A stretch of 61,321 nucleotides of DNA from Candidatus Rokuibacteriota bacterium. GTDB taxonomy: Bacteria > Methylomirabilota > Methylomirabilia > Rokubacteriales > CSP1-6. The translations under genes were made by a program, and so were the position numbers. Positions 1-9,131 of the stretch are shown piece by piece. The DNA is taken from positions 1-61,321 of the forward strand of contig QHSX01000063.1 in NCBI GenBank assembly GCA_003221695.1, in the 5' to 3' direction. Below the pieces are notes generated by a model, which was not told where the DNA came from, ran no database searches, and worked only from the letters and a program-made list of their open reading frames with translations. Every line of letters begins with the position of its first letter. The stretch's first letter is position 1.

Positions 1-1270
1 ACCGCGCCCCCATCGCCCCGTCCATCACCCGGTGGTCGCAGGAGAGCGTCAGCGCCATCCTCCGCCCGACGCCGAGCCCGGCGTCGTCGACGACCGGCAT
101 ACGCCGCACCGACCCGACGGCGAGGATCGCACCCTCGGGCGGATTGATGATCGCCGAGAACTCGGCGACGTCGTACATCCCGAGGTTCGAGATCGAGAAC
201 GTGGCGCCCGAGAGCTCCGGGGCGCGTAGCTTCCGCACCCGGGCGCGCTCGGCGAGATCGCGCGCGTCGACGGCGATCTGGGCGAGCGACTTCGCCTGGC
301 AGTCTCGGAGCACGGGCGTGATGAGTCCGTCGTCGAGCGCGACCGCGATGCCGATGTGCGCGCGGTGCCAGACGCGGATCGACTCGCCCTGAAAGGAGGC
401 GTTCACACCGGGGTGTCGGAGGAGCGCCAGGGCGCACGCGCGCACGACGAGGTCGTTCACCGAGATCTTCGGCTGGCCCTCGAGCGCGTTCAGCTCCTCG
501 CGGAGCTCCCACGCGCGATCCATCGCGACCTCGCTCGTGACGTAGAAGTGCGGGACGGGCGCTTTCGAGAGCGGCATGCGCTTGGCGATCGTCGCCCGGA
601 TCTGGGAGAGCGGCCGGTCTTCGTATTCGACGCCGGGGACGGTCGCGGCGGCAGCTGGCGCGGCCGTCACGGCGGCGGGCGCGGCCGCGGCCGTCACGGT
701 GGCCGCCTCGACGTCGCGCCGGATGATGCGACCACCGGGTCCGGTGCCCCGGATCAGCCGGAGATCGACACCCGACTGAGCCGCGATCTTCTTCGCTAGC
801 GGCGACGCCTTGACCCGCCCGGCCGATGCCGGCGCCGCGAGGCTGACCGCGGGCGTTGCCGGAGCCGGTGCCGACACCACGGCGGGTCTTGGCGGCGCTG
901 GTGCAGGCGTGGCGGCGGGCGCCGGGGGGGCTTCCGGGCGAGTGTCTTTCCGAGCAGAGGAAGCCCCCCCGGCCCCCGGCGCAGCCGCCGGTGCGGGCGC
1001 GGCAGCGAGCACCGCCGCGATGTCCTCGGTCGGCTCCGCGATGACCCCGATCAGCGTCCCCACGGGCGCCTTCTCGCCGGCGGGTACCAGGATCTTGCGC
1101 AGCACGCCGGCGCCGAACGCCTCCATCTCGACGTCGGCCTTGTCGGTCTCGATCTCCGCGAGGATGTCACCGCCCTGGACCCGGTCGCCCTCCTTCTTGA
1201 GCCACTTGATGATCTTCCCCGTCTCCATCGCGTCGGACAGTTTCGGCATGACGACCTTCGTGACGGCCAT
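1..1270 (-). CDS. pdhC: Pyruvate dehydrogenase E2, dihydrolipoamide acetyltransferase (3' end off window)
   Basis: Transfers the acetyl group from E1 to CoA on a swinging lipoyl arm. The ATG at 1270 lies 2 nt after the E1-beta stop. An N-terminal lipoyl domain (about residues 1-75) carries the lipoyl lysine K44 in ETDKADVEME. It is followed by a long Ala/Pro linker, a peripheral-subunit-binding domain (VKASPLAKKIAAQSG) and the catalytic domain, which reaches the active-site SCDHRVMDG just before the window edge. Roughly the last 10-20 residues are outside. LipA, which makes the lipoyl group, lies at the head of the same gene run. The 2-oxoacid could in principle be other than pyruvate, but the E1 neighbours favour PDH. 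Confidence 0.93.
   Translation of the reverse strand, partial: MAVTKVVMPKLSDAMETGKIIKWLKKEGDRVQGGDILAEIETDKADVEMEAFGAGVLRKILVPAGEKAPVGTLIGVIAEPTEDIAAVLAAAPAPAAAPGAGGASSARKDTRPEAPPAPAATPAPAPPRPAVVSAPAPATPAVSLAAPASAGRVKASPLAKKIAAQSGVDLRLIRGTGPGGRIIRRDVEAATVTAAAAPAAVTAAPAAAATVPGVEYEDRPLSQIRATIAKRMPLSKAPVPHFYVTSEVAMDRAWELREELNALEGQPKISVNDLVVRACALALLRHPGVNASFQGESIRVWHRAHIGIAVALDDGLITPVLRDCQAKSLAQIAVDARDLAERARVRKLRAPELSGATFSISNLGMYDVAEFSAIINPPEGAILAVGSVRRMPVVDDAGLGVGRRMALTLSCDHRVMDGAMGAR
921..973. repeat. Perfect 15-bp inverted repeat inside the E2 linker
   Basis: Positions 921-935 and 959-973 are exact reverse complements (arm GCCGGGGGGGCTTCC) around a 23-nt spacer. The element is in frame within the Ala/Pro linker of E2, between the lipoyl and subunit-binding domains, where extra residues would be tolerated. 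No second copy was seen in the window. Confidence 0.75.
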
Positions 1271-1272
1271 CG

Positions 1273-2262
1273 TCAGCTCCCGTTCGCGTTGCAGACGCGG
1301 CGGATCGCGGCTGCGATTTTGTCCTTCGTGGGCGTCTTGAGCTTCTCGAGGTTCCGCGCGTACGGCATCGGGGCGTTGGCGCCGGTCACCCGTTCGACGG
1401 GCGCGTCGAGGTCGTCGAAGGCGTGCTCGGTGACGAAGGCCGAGATTTCCGAGCCCATGCCGGCGAACCCCGCCCCCGCCTCCACGACGACGACGCGGTG
1501 GGTCTTGCGCACCGACCCGATGATCGTCTCGACGTCCATCGGCCGGAGCGTCCGCGGATCCACCAGCTCGACGGAGATCCCTTCCTTGGCGAGCTCGTCG
1601 GCCACCTCGATCGCCCGGTACATCATGCCCATGTAGGCGATCACGGTGACATCGGTGCCCTCGCGGCGGACGACCGCCCGGCCGAGCGGGATGACGAAGT
1701 CGGGGTCCTCCGGCACCTCGCCCTTCACGGGGTAGAGCGTCTCGGCCTCGATGAAGATCACGGGGTTGGGGTCCCGGATCGCCGACTTCAGGAGCCCCTT
1801 CGCGTCCATCGGCGTCGTCGGCCTGACGACCTTGAGTCCTGGCACGTGGTAGAAGTACGTCTCCATCGACTGCGAGTGCTGGGCCGCGAGCTGCGCCGCC
1901 GGGCCGCCCGGCCCGCGGATGACGATCGGCACGTTGAACTGGCCGCCGGACATGTAGTACATCTTCGCGGCCGAGTTCACGATCTGGTCGAGGGCGAGGA
2001 GCGCGAAGTTGAACGTCATCATCTCGACGACGGGCCGCAGCCCGAGCATCGCCGCCCCGATGCCGATGCCGGTGAACCCCGATTCGGCGATCGGGGTGTC
2101 GACGACCCTCCGAGGCCCGAACTCCTTGAGGAGCCCCTGCGTCACCTTGTAGGCGCCCTCGTAGAGCCCGACCTCCTCGCCCATCACGAACACGCGCGGA
2201 TCGCGGCGCATCTCCTCGCGGAGGGCCAGGTTCAGAGCCTCGCGATACGTCATCACCGCCAT
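1273..2262 (-). CDS. pdhB: Pyruvate dehydrogenase E1 component, beta subunit
   Basis: Beta chain of the heterotetrameric (alpha2beta2) thiamine-diphosphate-dependent E1 that decarboxylates pyruvate and acetylates E2. At 329 aa it has the normal length for the family. It begins MAVMTYREALNLALREEM and contains the typical ALRGLRPVVEMMTFNFALLALDQI-like region and a C-terminal transketolase domain (PRTLRPMDVETI). The ATG at 2262 sits 1 nt after the pdhA stop, and the stop is followed 2 nt later by pdhC, so the three are co-translated. Confidence 0.95.
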   Translation of the reverse strand: MAVMTYREALNLALREEMRRDPRVFVMGEEVGLYEGAYKVTQGLLKEFGPRRVVDTPIAESGFTGIGIGAAMLGLRPVVEMMTFNFALLALDQIVNSAAKMYYMSGGQFNVPIVIRGPGGPAAQLAAQHSQSMETYFYHVPGLKVVRPTTPMDAKGLLKSAIRDPNPVIFIEAETLYPVKGEVPEDPDFVIPLGRAVVRREGTDVTVIAYMGMMYRAIEVADELAKEGISVELVDPRTLRPMDVETIIGSVRKTHRVVVVEAGAGFAGMGSEISAFVTEHAFDDLDAPVERVTGANAPMPYARNLEKLKTPTKDKIAAAIRRVCNANGS

Positions 2263-2263
2263 C

Positions 2264-3274
2264 TCAGTCCTCCTTGTAGATGTCGGTGAACAGCCACTCG
2301 TCCGGCGGTTCCGGGGAGGCGTCGGCGAACGCGACGGCCTCGTCGATCCGGTCGTTGACGTCCTTCTCGATCGCCCGCACGTCGGCCTCCGTGACGACCC
2401 CGGCCCGGAGCGCGCGCTCGCGGAACATCACGATCGGGTCGCGCTGTTTCTCGCGCTCGACTTCCTCCTTCGTCCGGTACACCGCGCCCGCCGGGTCGCG
2501 CATCGAGTGGCCGCGGTACCGGTAGGTGTCCGCCTCGATCAGGGACGGCGTCTTGTCCTGGCGCGTCCGGGCCACGGCGCGACCGACGACCTCGCGCACC
2601 GCGAGGACGTCCATACCGTCGACCTTCTCGGACGGGATCCCATAGGTCTGACCGAACTTCCAGATCTCGGTCTGTGCGAGGGCGCGGTCGGTGGAGGTAC
2701 CCATCGCGTAGCGGTTGTTCTCGCAGAGGTAGATCACGGGGAGCTTCCAGAGCGCCGCGAGGTTCAGTGACTCGTGGAACTCCCCCTGAGGGACGGCGCC
2801 GTCGCCGAAGTAGCAGACGATAACCGCATCGCGCCCCTCGTACTTGATCGCGAACGCCGCGCCCGCGGCGAGCGGCAGGTGCGCGCCCACGATCGCGTGG
2901 CCGCCGAGGAAGTTCACGCTCCGGTCGAACAGGTGCATCGAGCCGCCCTTGCCCTTCGAGAGCCCATCGCGGCGGCCGAAGAGCTCGGCCATCACCCGCC
3001 TCGGGTCGGCGCCCTTGGCCAGACAGTGCCCGTGCTCCCGGTAGGCGGAGATCGCGCAGTCATCCGGGCGGAGGACCGAGGTGGCGCCGACCGCAACGGC
3101 CTCCTCCCCGATGTAGAGGTGGAGGAACCCGCCGACCTTCCCGAGGGTGTAGGCCTCCGCCGCCTTCTCCTCGAAGCGGCGGATCAGGAGCATGTCGTGC
3201 AGGAGCTTCCGCGCCAGCTCGGCGTCCACGCCGAGGACCGCAGACCCTCTCCGCTCCGGCATCGTCTTCGCCAT
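2264..3274 (-). CDS. pdhA: Pyruvate dehydrogenase E1 component, alpha subunit
   Basis: ThDP-binding alpha chain of E1, 336 aa. The ThDP/Mg motif GDGAVPQGEFHESLN...ENN is near the centre, and the loop YRYRGHSMRDPA, which is the regulatory phosphorylation loop in mitochondrial enzymes, is present. The ATG at 3274 lies 12 nt downstream of the nuoK stop on the same strand with no visible terminator, so PDH is probably transcribed with the complex I genes. A purine-rich GGAGGG Shine-Dalgarno precedes the start. Confidence 0.95.
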   Translation of the reverse strand: MAKTMPERRGSAVLGVDAELARKLLHDMLLIRRFEEKAAEAYTLGKVGGFLHLYIGEEAVAVGATSVLRPDDCAISAYREHGHCLAKGADPRRVMAELFGRRDGLSKGKGGSMHLFDRSVNFLGGHAIVGAHLPLAAGAAFAIKYEGRDAVIVCYFGDGAVPQGEFHESLNLAALWKLPVIYLCENNRYAMGTSTDRALAQTEIWKFGQTYGIPSEKVDGMDVLAVREVVGRAVARTRQDKTPSLIEADTYRYRGHSMRDPAGAVYRTKEEVEREKQRDPIVMFRERALRAGVVTEADVRAIEKDVNDRIDEAVAFADASPEPPDEWLFTDIYKED

Positions 3275-3286
3275 GCCTCCCTCCTG

Positions 3287-3592
3287 CTACCAGCGCATCA
3301 GGCTGAGGTCGTCCACCGACAGCCGTCGGCGGAGACGGAAGATCGTGACGATGATCGCGAGCCCCACGGCCACCTCCGCGGCGGCGACGGCCATGACGAA
3401 GAACACGACCGCCTGGCCGTCGGGGTTGCCGACGCGCCGGCCGAAGGCCACGAGCGCGAGGTTCGCGGCGTTCAGCATGAGCTCGATCGACATGAACATC
3501 ACGAGCGGGTTACGCCGGATCACGACCCCGATCACCCCGATCGTGAAGAGAACCGCCGACAGCCCGACGTAGTACGACTCGGGCACCATCAT
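3287..3592 (-). CDS. nuoK: NADH-quinone oxidoreductase subunit K (cluster 1)
   Basis: Small membrane subunit of complex I, 101 aa with three transmembrane helices. It contains the conserved [21 protein letters not shown] stretch with the membrane glutamates used in proton translocation. It is the last nuo gene of cluster 1. The next gene is pdhA where nuoL would be expected. It is separated from nuoJ by a 94-bp repeat-containing gap, the only sizeable gap in this operon. Confidence 0.95.
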   Translation of the reverse strand: MMVPESYYVGLSAVLFTIGVIGVVIRRNPLVMFMSIELMLNAANLALVAFGRRVGNPDGQAVVFFVMAVAAAEVAVGLAIIVTIFRLRRRLSVDDLSLMRW

Positions 3593-3596
3593 AATA

Positions 3597-3685
3597 GGCT
3601 CGCCTCGCGCTTCGCGCTGCGGCTTCGCACTCCCATCACAGGCTCGCCTCGGGCGTCGGACGCCCTGCGGCTTCGCACTCCCATC
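3597..3685. repeat. Two tandem copies of a GC-rich hairpin repeat (41 and 45 bp)
   Basis: Copy 1 (3597-3637) and copy 2 (3641-3685) share GGCTCGCCTCG at one end and CTGCGGCTTCGCACTCCCATC at the other. Each has a variable palindromic centre. In copy 2 the centre GGGCGTC-G-GACGCCC is a perfect 7-bp stem. Copy 1 is 4 nt shorter in the middle. A third copy lies at 27790-27827 in reverse orientation with compensated stem bases. The pair fills the gap between nuoJ and nuoK. Confidence 0.85.
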
Positions 3686-3686
3686 C

Positions 3687-4184
3687 TTACACCCTCCGTC
3701 GCGCCAGGAGGAGCACCCCGACCATCGCGGCGAGCAGCAGCACCGAGGTCAGCTCGAAGGGGAACAGATACCGCGTGAACAGGAGACCGGCGATCGCCTC
3801 GACGCCACCGCCGGCGGGCGAGACGTCCGCCCCGCCCCCACCACGATCCCGGCCCACTACGAAGATCAGTTGGACGAAGAGGAGCGCGCCCGCGGGGAGC
3901 GCCAGGAGCCGCCAGGGGCGCCGCGGGTCGGGGCCCGTCTCCTCCTTGCCGGGAATGAGGACCATGATCGCGAAGACGAAGAGGACCATGATCGCGCCGG
4001 CATAGACGATCACCTGCGCCCAGGCCAGGAACTCGGCGCCGAGGGTCTGGTAGAGCACGGCGATCGAGCCGAGGTTCACGATGAGGAAGAGCGCCCCGTG
4101 GATCGCGTTCCGCCTGAGGACGAGCCCCAGCGCGGAGACGACGGCCATCGCCGCGACGACGAAGAACGCCGCGTACGCCATCAT
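3687..4184 (-). CDS. nuoJ: NADH-quinone oxidoreductase subunit J (cluster 1)
   Basis: Membrane subunit, 165 aa, about five transmembrane helices, with the conserved [21 protein letters not shown] segment. The start at 4184 (MMAYAAFF) overlaps the nuoI stop as ATGA and has a GGAGGCC Shine-Dalgarno. A longer upstream reading in this frame is only the shadow of nuoI. Confidence 0.93.
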   Translation of the reverse strand: MMAYAAFFVVAAMAVVSALGLVLRRNAIHGALFLIVNLGSIAVLYQTLGAEFLAWAQVIVYAGAIMVLFVFAIMVLIPGKEETGPDPRRPWRLLALPAGALLFVQLIFVVGRDRGGGGADVSPAGGGVEAIAGLLFTRYLFPFELTSVLLLAAMVGVLLLARRRV

Positions 4185-4720
4185 GGCCTCCGGTCCGCTG
4201 AGATCGGGACCGGTGACGTCGGACGGCCGCCGGGGCCGGCAGGCTCGAGCGCCAACAGCACCTCCTTCGTGTAGATCATCCCGTCCCGGCTGTAGGAGGA
4301 GAACTCTAAAATGCCTGTGTCCATCCGGATCGCGTCTTCCGGACACGCCTCCACGCAGTAGCCGCAGAAGACGCACTTGCCCAGGTCGATGTCGAAGCGC
4401 GCGGGAACCTTCTCGATCTCCGGGTTCGGGTGCTCGTCCGCGACGATGTAGATGCAGCGCGCCGGGCACACGGTCTCGCACATCATGCACGCCACGCAGC
4501 GCGGCGAGCCGTCCTCGCGCCTCACGAGTCGGTGAAGCGAGCGCAGGCGTGGCGCGTACGGCCGACGCTCCTCGGGATACTGGATCGTCACCGCGCCCCG
4601 CGCGTCGACCCGACCGAGCGCGTGCGCGATGTGGCGGCCCAGATTGCGGAAGAAGTGGGCGGCCGTGAGACCGAGCCCCGAGAGCACCTCCGCGAGATAG
4701 AAGCGCTGCAGGACCTTCAC
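4181..4720 (-). CDS. nuoI: NADH-quinone oxidoreductase subunit I, two [4Fe-4S] (cluster 1)
   Basis: Ferredoxin-like 8Fe subunit, 179 aa, passing electrons from the peripheral arm toward NuoB. Two cluster motifs are visible: CVACMMCETVCP near residue 75 and CVFCGYCVEACP near residue 115. The GTG start at 4720 overlaps the nuoH stop (GTGA), and the stop overlaps the nuoJ start. Confidence 0.95.
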   Translation of the reverse strand: MKVLQRFYLAEVLSGLGLTAAHFFRNLGRHIAHALGRVDARGAVTIQYPEERRPYAPRLRSLHRLVRREDGSPRCVACMMCETVCPARCIYIVADEHPNPEIEKVPARFDIDLGKCVFCGYCVEACPEDAIRMDTGILEFSSYSRDGMIYTKEVLLALEPAGPGGRPTSPVPISADRRP

Positions 4721-5808
4721 GCGGGGCCTCCCCAGAGTAGGAGCCCGATCCCCGTGAGGACGATGTTCAGGACCGACAGCGGGAAGAGCCCGAGCCAGCC
4801 CAGCCGCATCGCCTGGTCGTAGCGGAAGCGGGGCAGCGTCCAGCGGACAAGCATCATGAAGAAGATCGTCGCACAAACCTTGGAGACGAACGCGCCTACC
4901 TGGAGGAGGACGACGAGCAGGTGGGGCAGCGCGACCGCTCCACCCCACGGGAACCGGAAGCCCTCCGCGACGAGGTAGGGGACCTGCCAGCCGCCGAGGA
5001 AGAGCGAGGTCGTCATCCCCGCGATGACCACGGTCTCGAGGAAGTCGGCCATCGCGAACATCCCGAACTTCATCCCGCTGTACTCGATGAAGTAGCCGAT
5101 GATCTCGGACTCGCCTTCCGGCGTGTCGAAGGGGATCCGCTTGGTGGCGGCGATGCCGGCCGTCAGGAAGAGGATGAACGCGAGCGGCTGGGTGACGATC
5201 CCCCAGGCCGGGAGCCACCCCCAGAAGAGGTGCCCCTGTACTCGCACGATGTCCTGCATGTTGAGCGAGCCCCCGATCATGACGATGCCCATGATCGAGG
5301 CGCCGATCGCGACCTCCGCGGAGATCATGAGGGCCGCCGCGCGCTGGCCACCCAGGAGCGCGAAGTTGTTCGCCGACGACCAGCCGGCCATCATCACGCC
5401 GTAGACGCCGAGCGAGAGCATCGCGAACACGTAGAGGATCCCGACGTTCAGCGTGACCGCCTGCAGCGGGATCTCACGCCCGGCCACGCGAAGCACGTCG
5501 CCGAAGGGGATCGACGCAAAGGCGACGAGCGCGCAGAAGACGGAGACGAACGGCGCCAGGCCGAACAGGAAGCGGTCGGCGCGCGCCGGGCGGAAGTCCT
5601 CCTTGGTGAGCATTTTGATCGCGTCGGCGAGGGGGTGGAACAGGCCCAACAGGCGGAACCCGAGGATCGACGCGCGGTTGGCCCCGATGCGGTCCTGCAT
5701 GATCGCCGACTGTTTGCGCTCCACCCAGGTGAGGAGCCCGCCCAGGTTGAGGACGAAGAGCATGACGAAGGCGACGCGTCCGAAGGCGATCGAGAGGTCC
5801 CCGATCAT
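4717..5808 (-). CDS. nuoH: NADH-quinone oxidoreductase subunit H (cluster 1)
   Basis: Membrane subunit linking the quinone site to the membrane arm, 363 aa, eight or so transmembrane helices. Conserved loops include ERKQSAIMQDRIGANRA, the acidic AADRFLFG-like region and RIPFDTPEGESEIIGYFIEY. The ATG at 5808 overlaps the nuoG stop (ATGA). An alternative upstream start would lie inside nuoG and is rejected. Confidence 0.95.
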   Translation of the reverse strand: MIGDLSIAFGRVAFVMLFVLNLGGLLTWVERKQSAIMQDRIGANRASILGFRLLGLFHPLADAIKMLTKEDFRPARADRFLFGLAPFVSVFCALVAFASIPFGDVLRVAGREIPLQAVTLNVGILYVFAMLSLGVYGVMMAGWSSANNFALLGGQRAAALMISAEVAIGASIMGIVMIGGSLNMQDIVRVQGHLFWGWLPAWGIVTQPLAFILFLTAGIAATKRIPFDTPEGESEIIGYFIEYSGMKFGMFAMADFLETVVIAGMTTSLFLGGWQVPYLVAEGFRFPWGGAVALPHLLVVLLQVGAFVSKVCATIFFMMLVRWTLPRFRYDQAMRLGWLGLFPLSVLNIVLTGIGLLLWGGPA

Positions 5809-7388
5809 GGGAGCTTGGCGCCTCCATCGCCGATCGATTGATAGGTGAGTCCCGCGAAGACAGGGACGGCGCCGGCCAGCTCGCGGAACCATCGCTCGGC
5901 CCGCGGCGCGCTGACCTCCACGCCGAGTGCCTGCAGCACGCGGCCCAGGATGTCCCATTCGGGGAGCGCCTGGCCCAGGGGCTCGACCGCCGCGCGGAAA
6001 CGCTGCACCCGACCCTCAAAATTGGTGTACGTCCCCTCGCGCTCCACCCAGGTGGCGGCCGGCAGGACCCAGTGGGCGCGCTCGCTCGTGGCGTTGGCGT
6101 TGGTCCCGGTGAAGATCAGGAGCGGGACCGCCCGCAGGGCGGCGTCGGTCTCGGCCGCGTCCCAGGCGCACTGGAGGAGGTCGTGGCCGAAGACCCAGAG
6201 GCACTTCACCACTCGGGCGCGGGCGGCGGCGAGGATGGCCGCGCCGTCGCCGTCGAGCCCGAGCAGCTCGGCGCCGCGGGAGTTCGGGTTCTTGTCGCCG
6301 CGGATCAGCACGGTATCCTCGTCGCCCGGCTCGCGCGGCGGCACGCGGAAGGCGACGCGCCGGATCCCGCGCTGCTCGAGCACGCGCCGCAAGGCCCAGA
6401 GATCCTCGTTCGCCATCTTCGGCGAGGCGACGACGCCGATCTCGTCCGGGGCGAAGCGGCGGAGCGCGCCGGCGACCGCCCCGATCGCCTCCTCCCACGT
6501 GGCGTCGCTCACCGCGCCGTCCTCGCGGCGGCTCGGGGCCAGGAGCCGAGTCTTGTCGTCCACGAACGCGAACCCGTAGCGGCCGGCGTCGCAGATCCAC
6601 CAGCGGTTGACGTCCGCGTTGAAGCGCGGCTTGAGGCGGGCCACGCGGCGCCCCTCGTTGTGGTGCGGGCGCCGGCGGTTCACGTGCACCTCGATGTTGC
6701 AGCCGCGCGCACACCCCGGGCAGATCGACGTCGCGCGCTCCAGATACCAGACGCGCACTGCGAAGCGGAAGTCGCGGTCGGTGAGGGCGCCCACCGGGCA
6801 GATGTCCACGACGTTGCCAGAGTACTTGTTGGCGAGCTCCGTCCCCGGGAAGAGCCCGATCTCCGAGTGATCGCCGCGATCGAAGATGCCGAGCTCCCCC
6901 GTGCGCGTGACCTCGTCGCAGAACCGCACACAGCGCGAGCAGAGGATGCACCGCTCCGCGTCCAGCATGACGTGCGGGCCGAGCGGCACGGCCTTCGGTT
7001 TGTGCACCTTCTCGTCCCGCATCCGCGGGTCGTAGAGGCCGTGCTGCATGTAGTAGATCTGGAGCCAGCACTCGCCCGCCTGGTCGCACACCGGACAGTC
7101 GAGCGGGTGGTTGATCAGGTGGAACTCCATGATCGACTTGCGCGTCTCCTTGACGCGGTCGGTCTCGGTCAGGACGACCATCCCGTCGACCGCCGGCGTG
7201 TTGCAGGCGATCGTGGGTCGTGGCGTCTTCTCGATGTCCACCATGCAGAGGCGGCACTGCCCGGCGATCGAGAGGCCGGGATGGTAACAGTAGTGCGGGA
7301 TCTCGACGCCGATCTTCCGCGCCGCCTCGATCAGGTTCGTCCCGGGCGGAACCTCGACCGCGTGGCCGTTGATCGTCAGGTTAGGCAT
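5805..7388 (-). CDS. nuoG: NADH-quinone oxidoreductase subunit G, short form (cluster 1)
   Basis: Iron-sulfur subunit of the NADH module, 527 aa. The N-terminal [2Fe-2S] domain has C-x10-C-x2-C (HYCYHPGLSIAGQCRLC) and a later ACNTP cysteine. It is followed by the His/Cys cluster (HPLDCPVCDQAGEC), two [4Fe-4S] motifs (CILCSRCVRFC, with CPVG), and a molybdopterin-type Fe4S4 domain start (SICPGCARGCNIEV). The C-terminal molybdopterin-like region is reduced compared with the roughly 700-900 aa of many NuoG proteins. All cluster ligands remain. Confidence 0.92.
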   Translation of the reverse strand: MPNLTINGHAVEVPPGTNLIEAARKIGVEIPHYCYHPGLSIAGQCRLCMVDIEKTPRPTIACNTPAVDGMVVLTETDRVKETRKSIMEFHLINHPLDCPVCDQAGECWLQIYYMQHGLYDPRMRDEKVHKPKAVPLGPHVMLDAERCILCSRCVRFCDEVTRTGELGIFDRGDHSEIGLFPGTELANKYSGNVVDICPVGALTDRDFRFAVRVWYLERATSICPGCARGCNIEVHVNRRRPHHNEGRRVARLKPRFNADVNRWWICDAGRYGFAFVDDKTRLLAPSRREDGAVSDATWEEAIGAVAGALRRFAPDEIGVVASPKMANEDLWALRRVLEQRGIRRVAFRVPPREPGDEDTVLIRGDKNPNSRGAELLGLDGDGAAILAAARARVVKCLWVFGHDLLQCAWDAAETDAALRAVPLLIFTGTNANATSERAHWVLPAATWVEREGTYTNFEGRVQRFRAAVEPLGQALPEWDILGRVLQALGVEVSAPRAERWFRELAGAVPVFAGLTYQSIGDGGAKLP

Positions 7389-7392
7389 GCGG

Positions 7393-8619
7393 CTATCTGG
7401 GTATCAGGGCCTCGAACTCGGCCCTGAACTTTTCGATGTACGAGACATAGGGCCCCACGGCGCCGTCGTAGAACGCACAGATCGTCGTCCCGGCGCCCCG
7501 GCGCGCCACATCCAGGATCGTATCCAGGTCGTCCTTCCGCCCTCGCCCCTCGACGATCCGGCGGACCATCTTGTAGATCCAGCCGGTCGACTCGCGGCAG
7601 GGCGTACACTGGCCGCAGCTCTCGTGGGCGTAGAACCGCGCGACGACCATCAACGCCTCGGGGATCGACACCGTCTCGTCCATCACGATCACGCCCGCCG
7701 AGCCCGCCATCGTGCCGGCGTTGCGGAGCCCGTCCACGTCCATCGTGACGTCGATCTCATCGCCGCGGAGGATCGCCGCCGACGAGCCGCCGGGGACGAC
7801 CGCCTTGAGTCGCCCGTTGCCCGTGACCCCGCCCGCCAGATCGTAGACGAGCTGGCGCAGCGTGATCGCCACCGAGGCTTCGTAGACCCCTGGTCGCGTC
7901 ACGCGCCCGGAGACCGAGTACATCCGCGTGCCGCCCTGGGTCTTGGTGCCGAGCGCCGCGAACCACGCGGCGCCCCGGGCGATGATGTGCGGCACGTGGC
8001 AGATCGTCTCCACGTTGTTCACGATCGTCGGCGCGCCGAAGGCGCCCTTGATCGCCGGAAAAGGAGGCTTCAGCTTTGGCCAGCCCTTCTTCCCTTCCAG
8101 CGAAGAGATCAGTCCGGTTTCTTCACCACAGATGTAGGCACCCGCGCCGCGATGGACCACGACGTCGAACCCCTTGCCGAGATACCCGGCGTCGTACGCC
8201 TCGCTCACCGCGGTCGCGAAGCGTCGATACGGCTCGACGTATTCCCCGCGGACGTAGACGAAGCCGGTCGCCGAGCGGATCGCCCGCGCAGCGATGAGCA
8301 TGCCTTCGATGACCGCGTGCGGGTCACGCTCGAGCAGGTAGCGGTCCTTGAACGTCCCGGGCTCGCCCTCGTCGGCGTTGATGACGAGGTAGACGGGTCC
8401 GCCGTGGCTCTTCGGGATGAACGACCACTTCGTCCCCGTCGGGAAGCCCGCGCCGCCGAGCCCGCGGAGGTTGGACTGCTTGACCTCCTCGGTGATCTCC
8501 GCGGGCGGGAGCGTCTGAGCCTTCTGCCAGGCGGTGTAGCCGCCGGTCTCGAGATACGCCTTGAGCGTGTGCGAGTCGGCGCGCGCGAAGTTGCGCGTGA
8601 GGATCTTCTCCGCCGTCAC
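7393..8619 (-). CDS. nuoF: NADH-quinone oxidoreductase subunit F (cluster 1)
   Basis: FMN and NADH-binding subunit, 408 aa. It has the glycine-rich NADH loop LRGLGGAGFPTGTKW, the FMN region GAGAYICGEETGLI, and the [4Fe-4S] ligands ESCGQCTPCREST plus a C-terminal TTICAF cysteine. The GTG start (VTAEKILTRNF) overlaps the nuoE stop as GTGA. The longer upstream reading only translates nuoE out of frame. Confidence 0.95.
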   Translation of the reverse strand: MTAEKILTRNFARADSHTLKAYLETGGYTAWQKAQTLPPAEITEEVKQSNLRGLGGAGFPTGTKWSFIPKSHGGPVYLVINADEGEPGTFKDRYLLERDPHAVIEGMLIAARAIRSATGFVYVRGEYVEPYRRFATAVSEAYDAGYLGKGFDVVVHRGAGAYICGEETGLISSLEGKKGWPKLKPPFPAIKGAFGAPTIVNNVETICHVPHIIARGAAWFAALGTKTQGGTRMYSVSGRVTRPGVYEASVAITLRQLVYDLAGGVTGNGRLKAVVPGGSSAAILRGDEIDVTMDVDGLRNAGTMAGSAGVIVMDETVSIPEALMVVARFYAHESCGQCTPCRESTGWIYKMVRRIVEGRGRKDDLDTILDVARRGAGTTICAFYDGAVGPYVSYIEKFRAEFEALIPR

Positions 8620-9131
8620 CGGAGACCCTCGAGGATCCGATCGACCTTCTCGGGCGTCAGGCCGAACTCGTAGCGGTCGTCGACTTGCATCATCGGCGCG
8701 TGCTCGCAGGCGCAGAGACACTCGACCGACTGCAGCGTCACCCGCCCATCGTCCGTGGTCTCGCCCACGTCGATGCCGAGCCGGCGCCGGAGGTGGGCCA
8801 CGATCATGGGCGCGCCGGCCAGGTGGCAGGAGAGGTTGTGGCAGACGGCGACGATGTGGCGGCCCTTCGGCGCGCGGAAGAACAGCGTGTAGAACGTCAC
8901 CACCTCGTGCACGTGGGCCGGCGTCAGGTCGAAGAGCGCGGCCACGTACGCCTCGACCTCGAGCGAGACGTAGCCGAACGTCTCCTGCGCCAGGTGGAGC
9001 ACGGGCAGGAGCGCCGCCCGCCGGTCCGGATAGAGCCCCTGGAGCCGGTGGACTTCTGCCAGCTGCTCGACAGAGAACGCGACGGGTGTAGAGGCGCGCG
9101 TGGCTGCGTCCGTCCCATCCTGTCCCCTCAT
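8616..9131 (-). CDS. nuoE: NADH-quinone oxidoreductase subunit E (cluster 1)
   Basis: Thioredoxin-fold [2Fe-2S] subunit of the NADH module, 171 aa. Ligand cysteines are seen in VCHNLSCHLAG and VECLCACEHAPMMQV. The start MRGQDGTD overlaps the nuoD stop (ATGA). The N-terminal 20 residues before FSVEQLAEV are probably a flexible tail. Confidence 0.94.
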   Translation of the reverse strand: MRGQDGTDAATRASTPVAFSVEQLAEVHRLQGLYPDRRAALLPVLHLAQETFGYVSLEVEAYVAALFDLTPAHVHEVVTFYTLFFRAPKGRHIVAVCHNLSCHLAGAPMIVAHLRRRLGIDVGETTDDGRVTLQSVECLCACEHAPMMQVDDRYEFGLTPEKVDRILEGLR

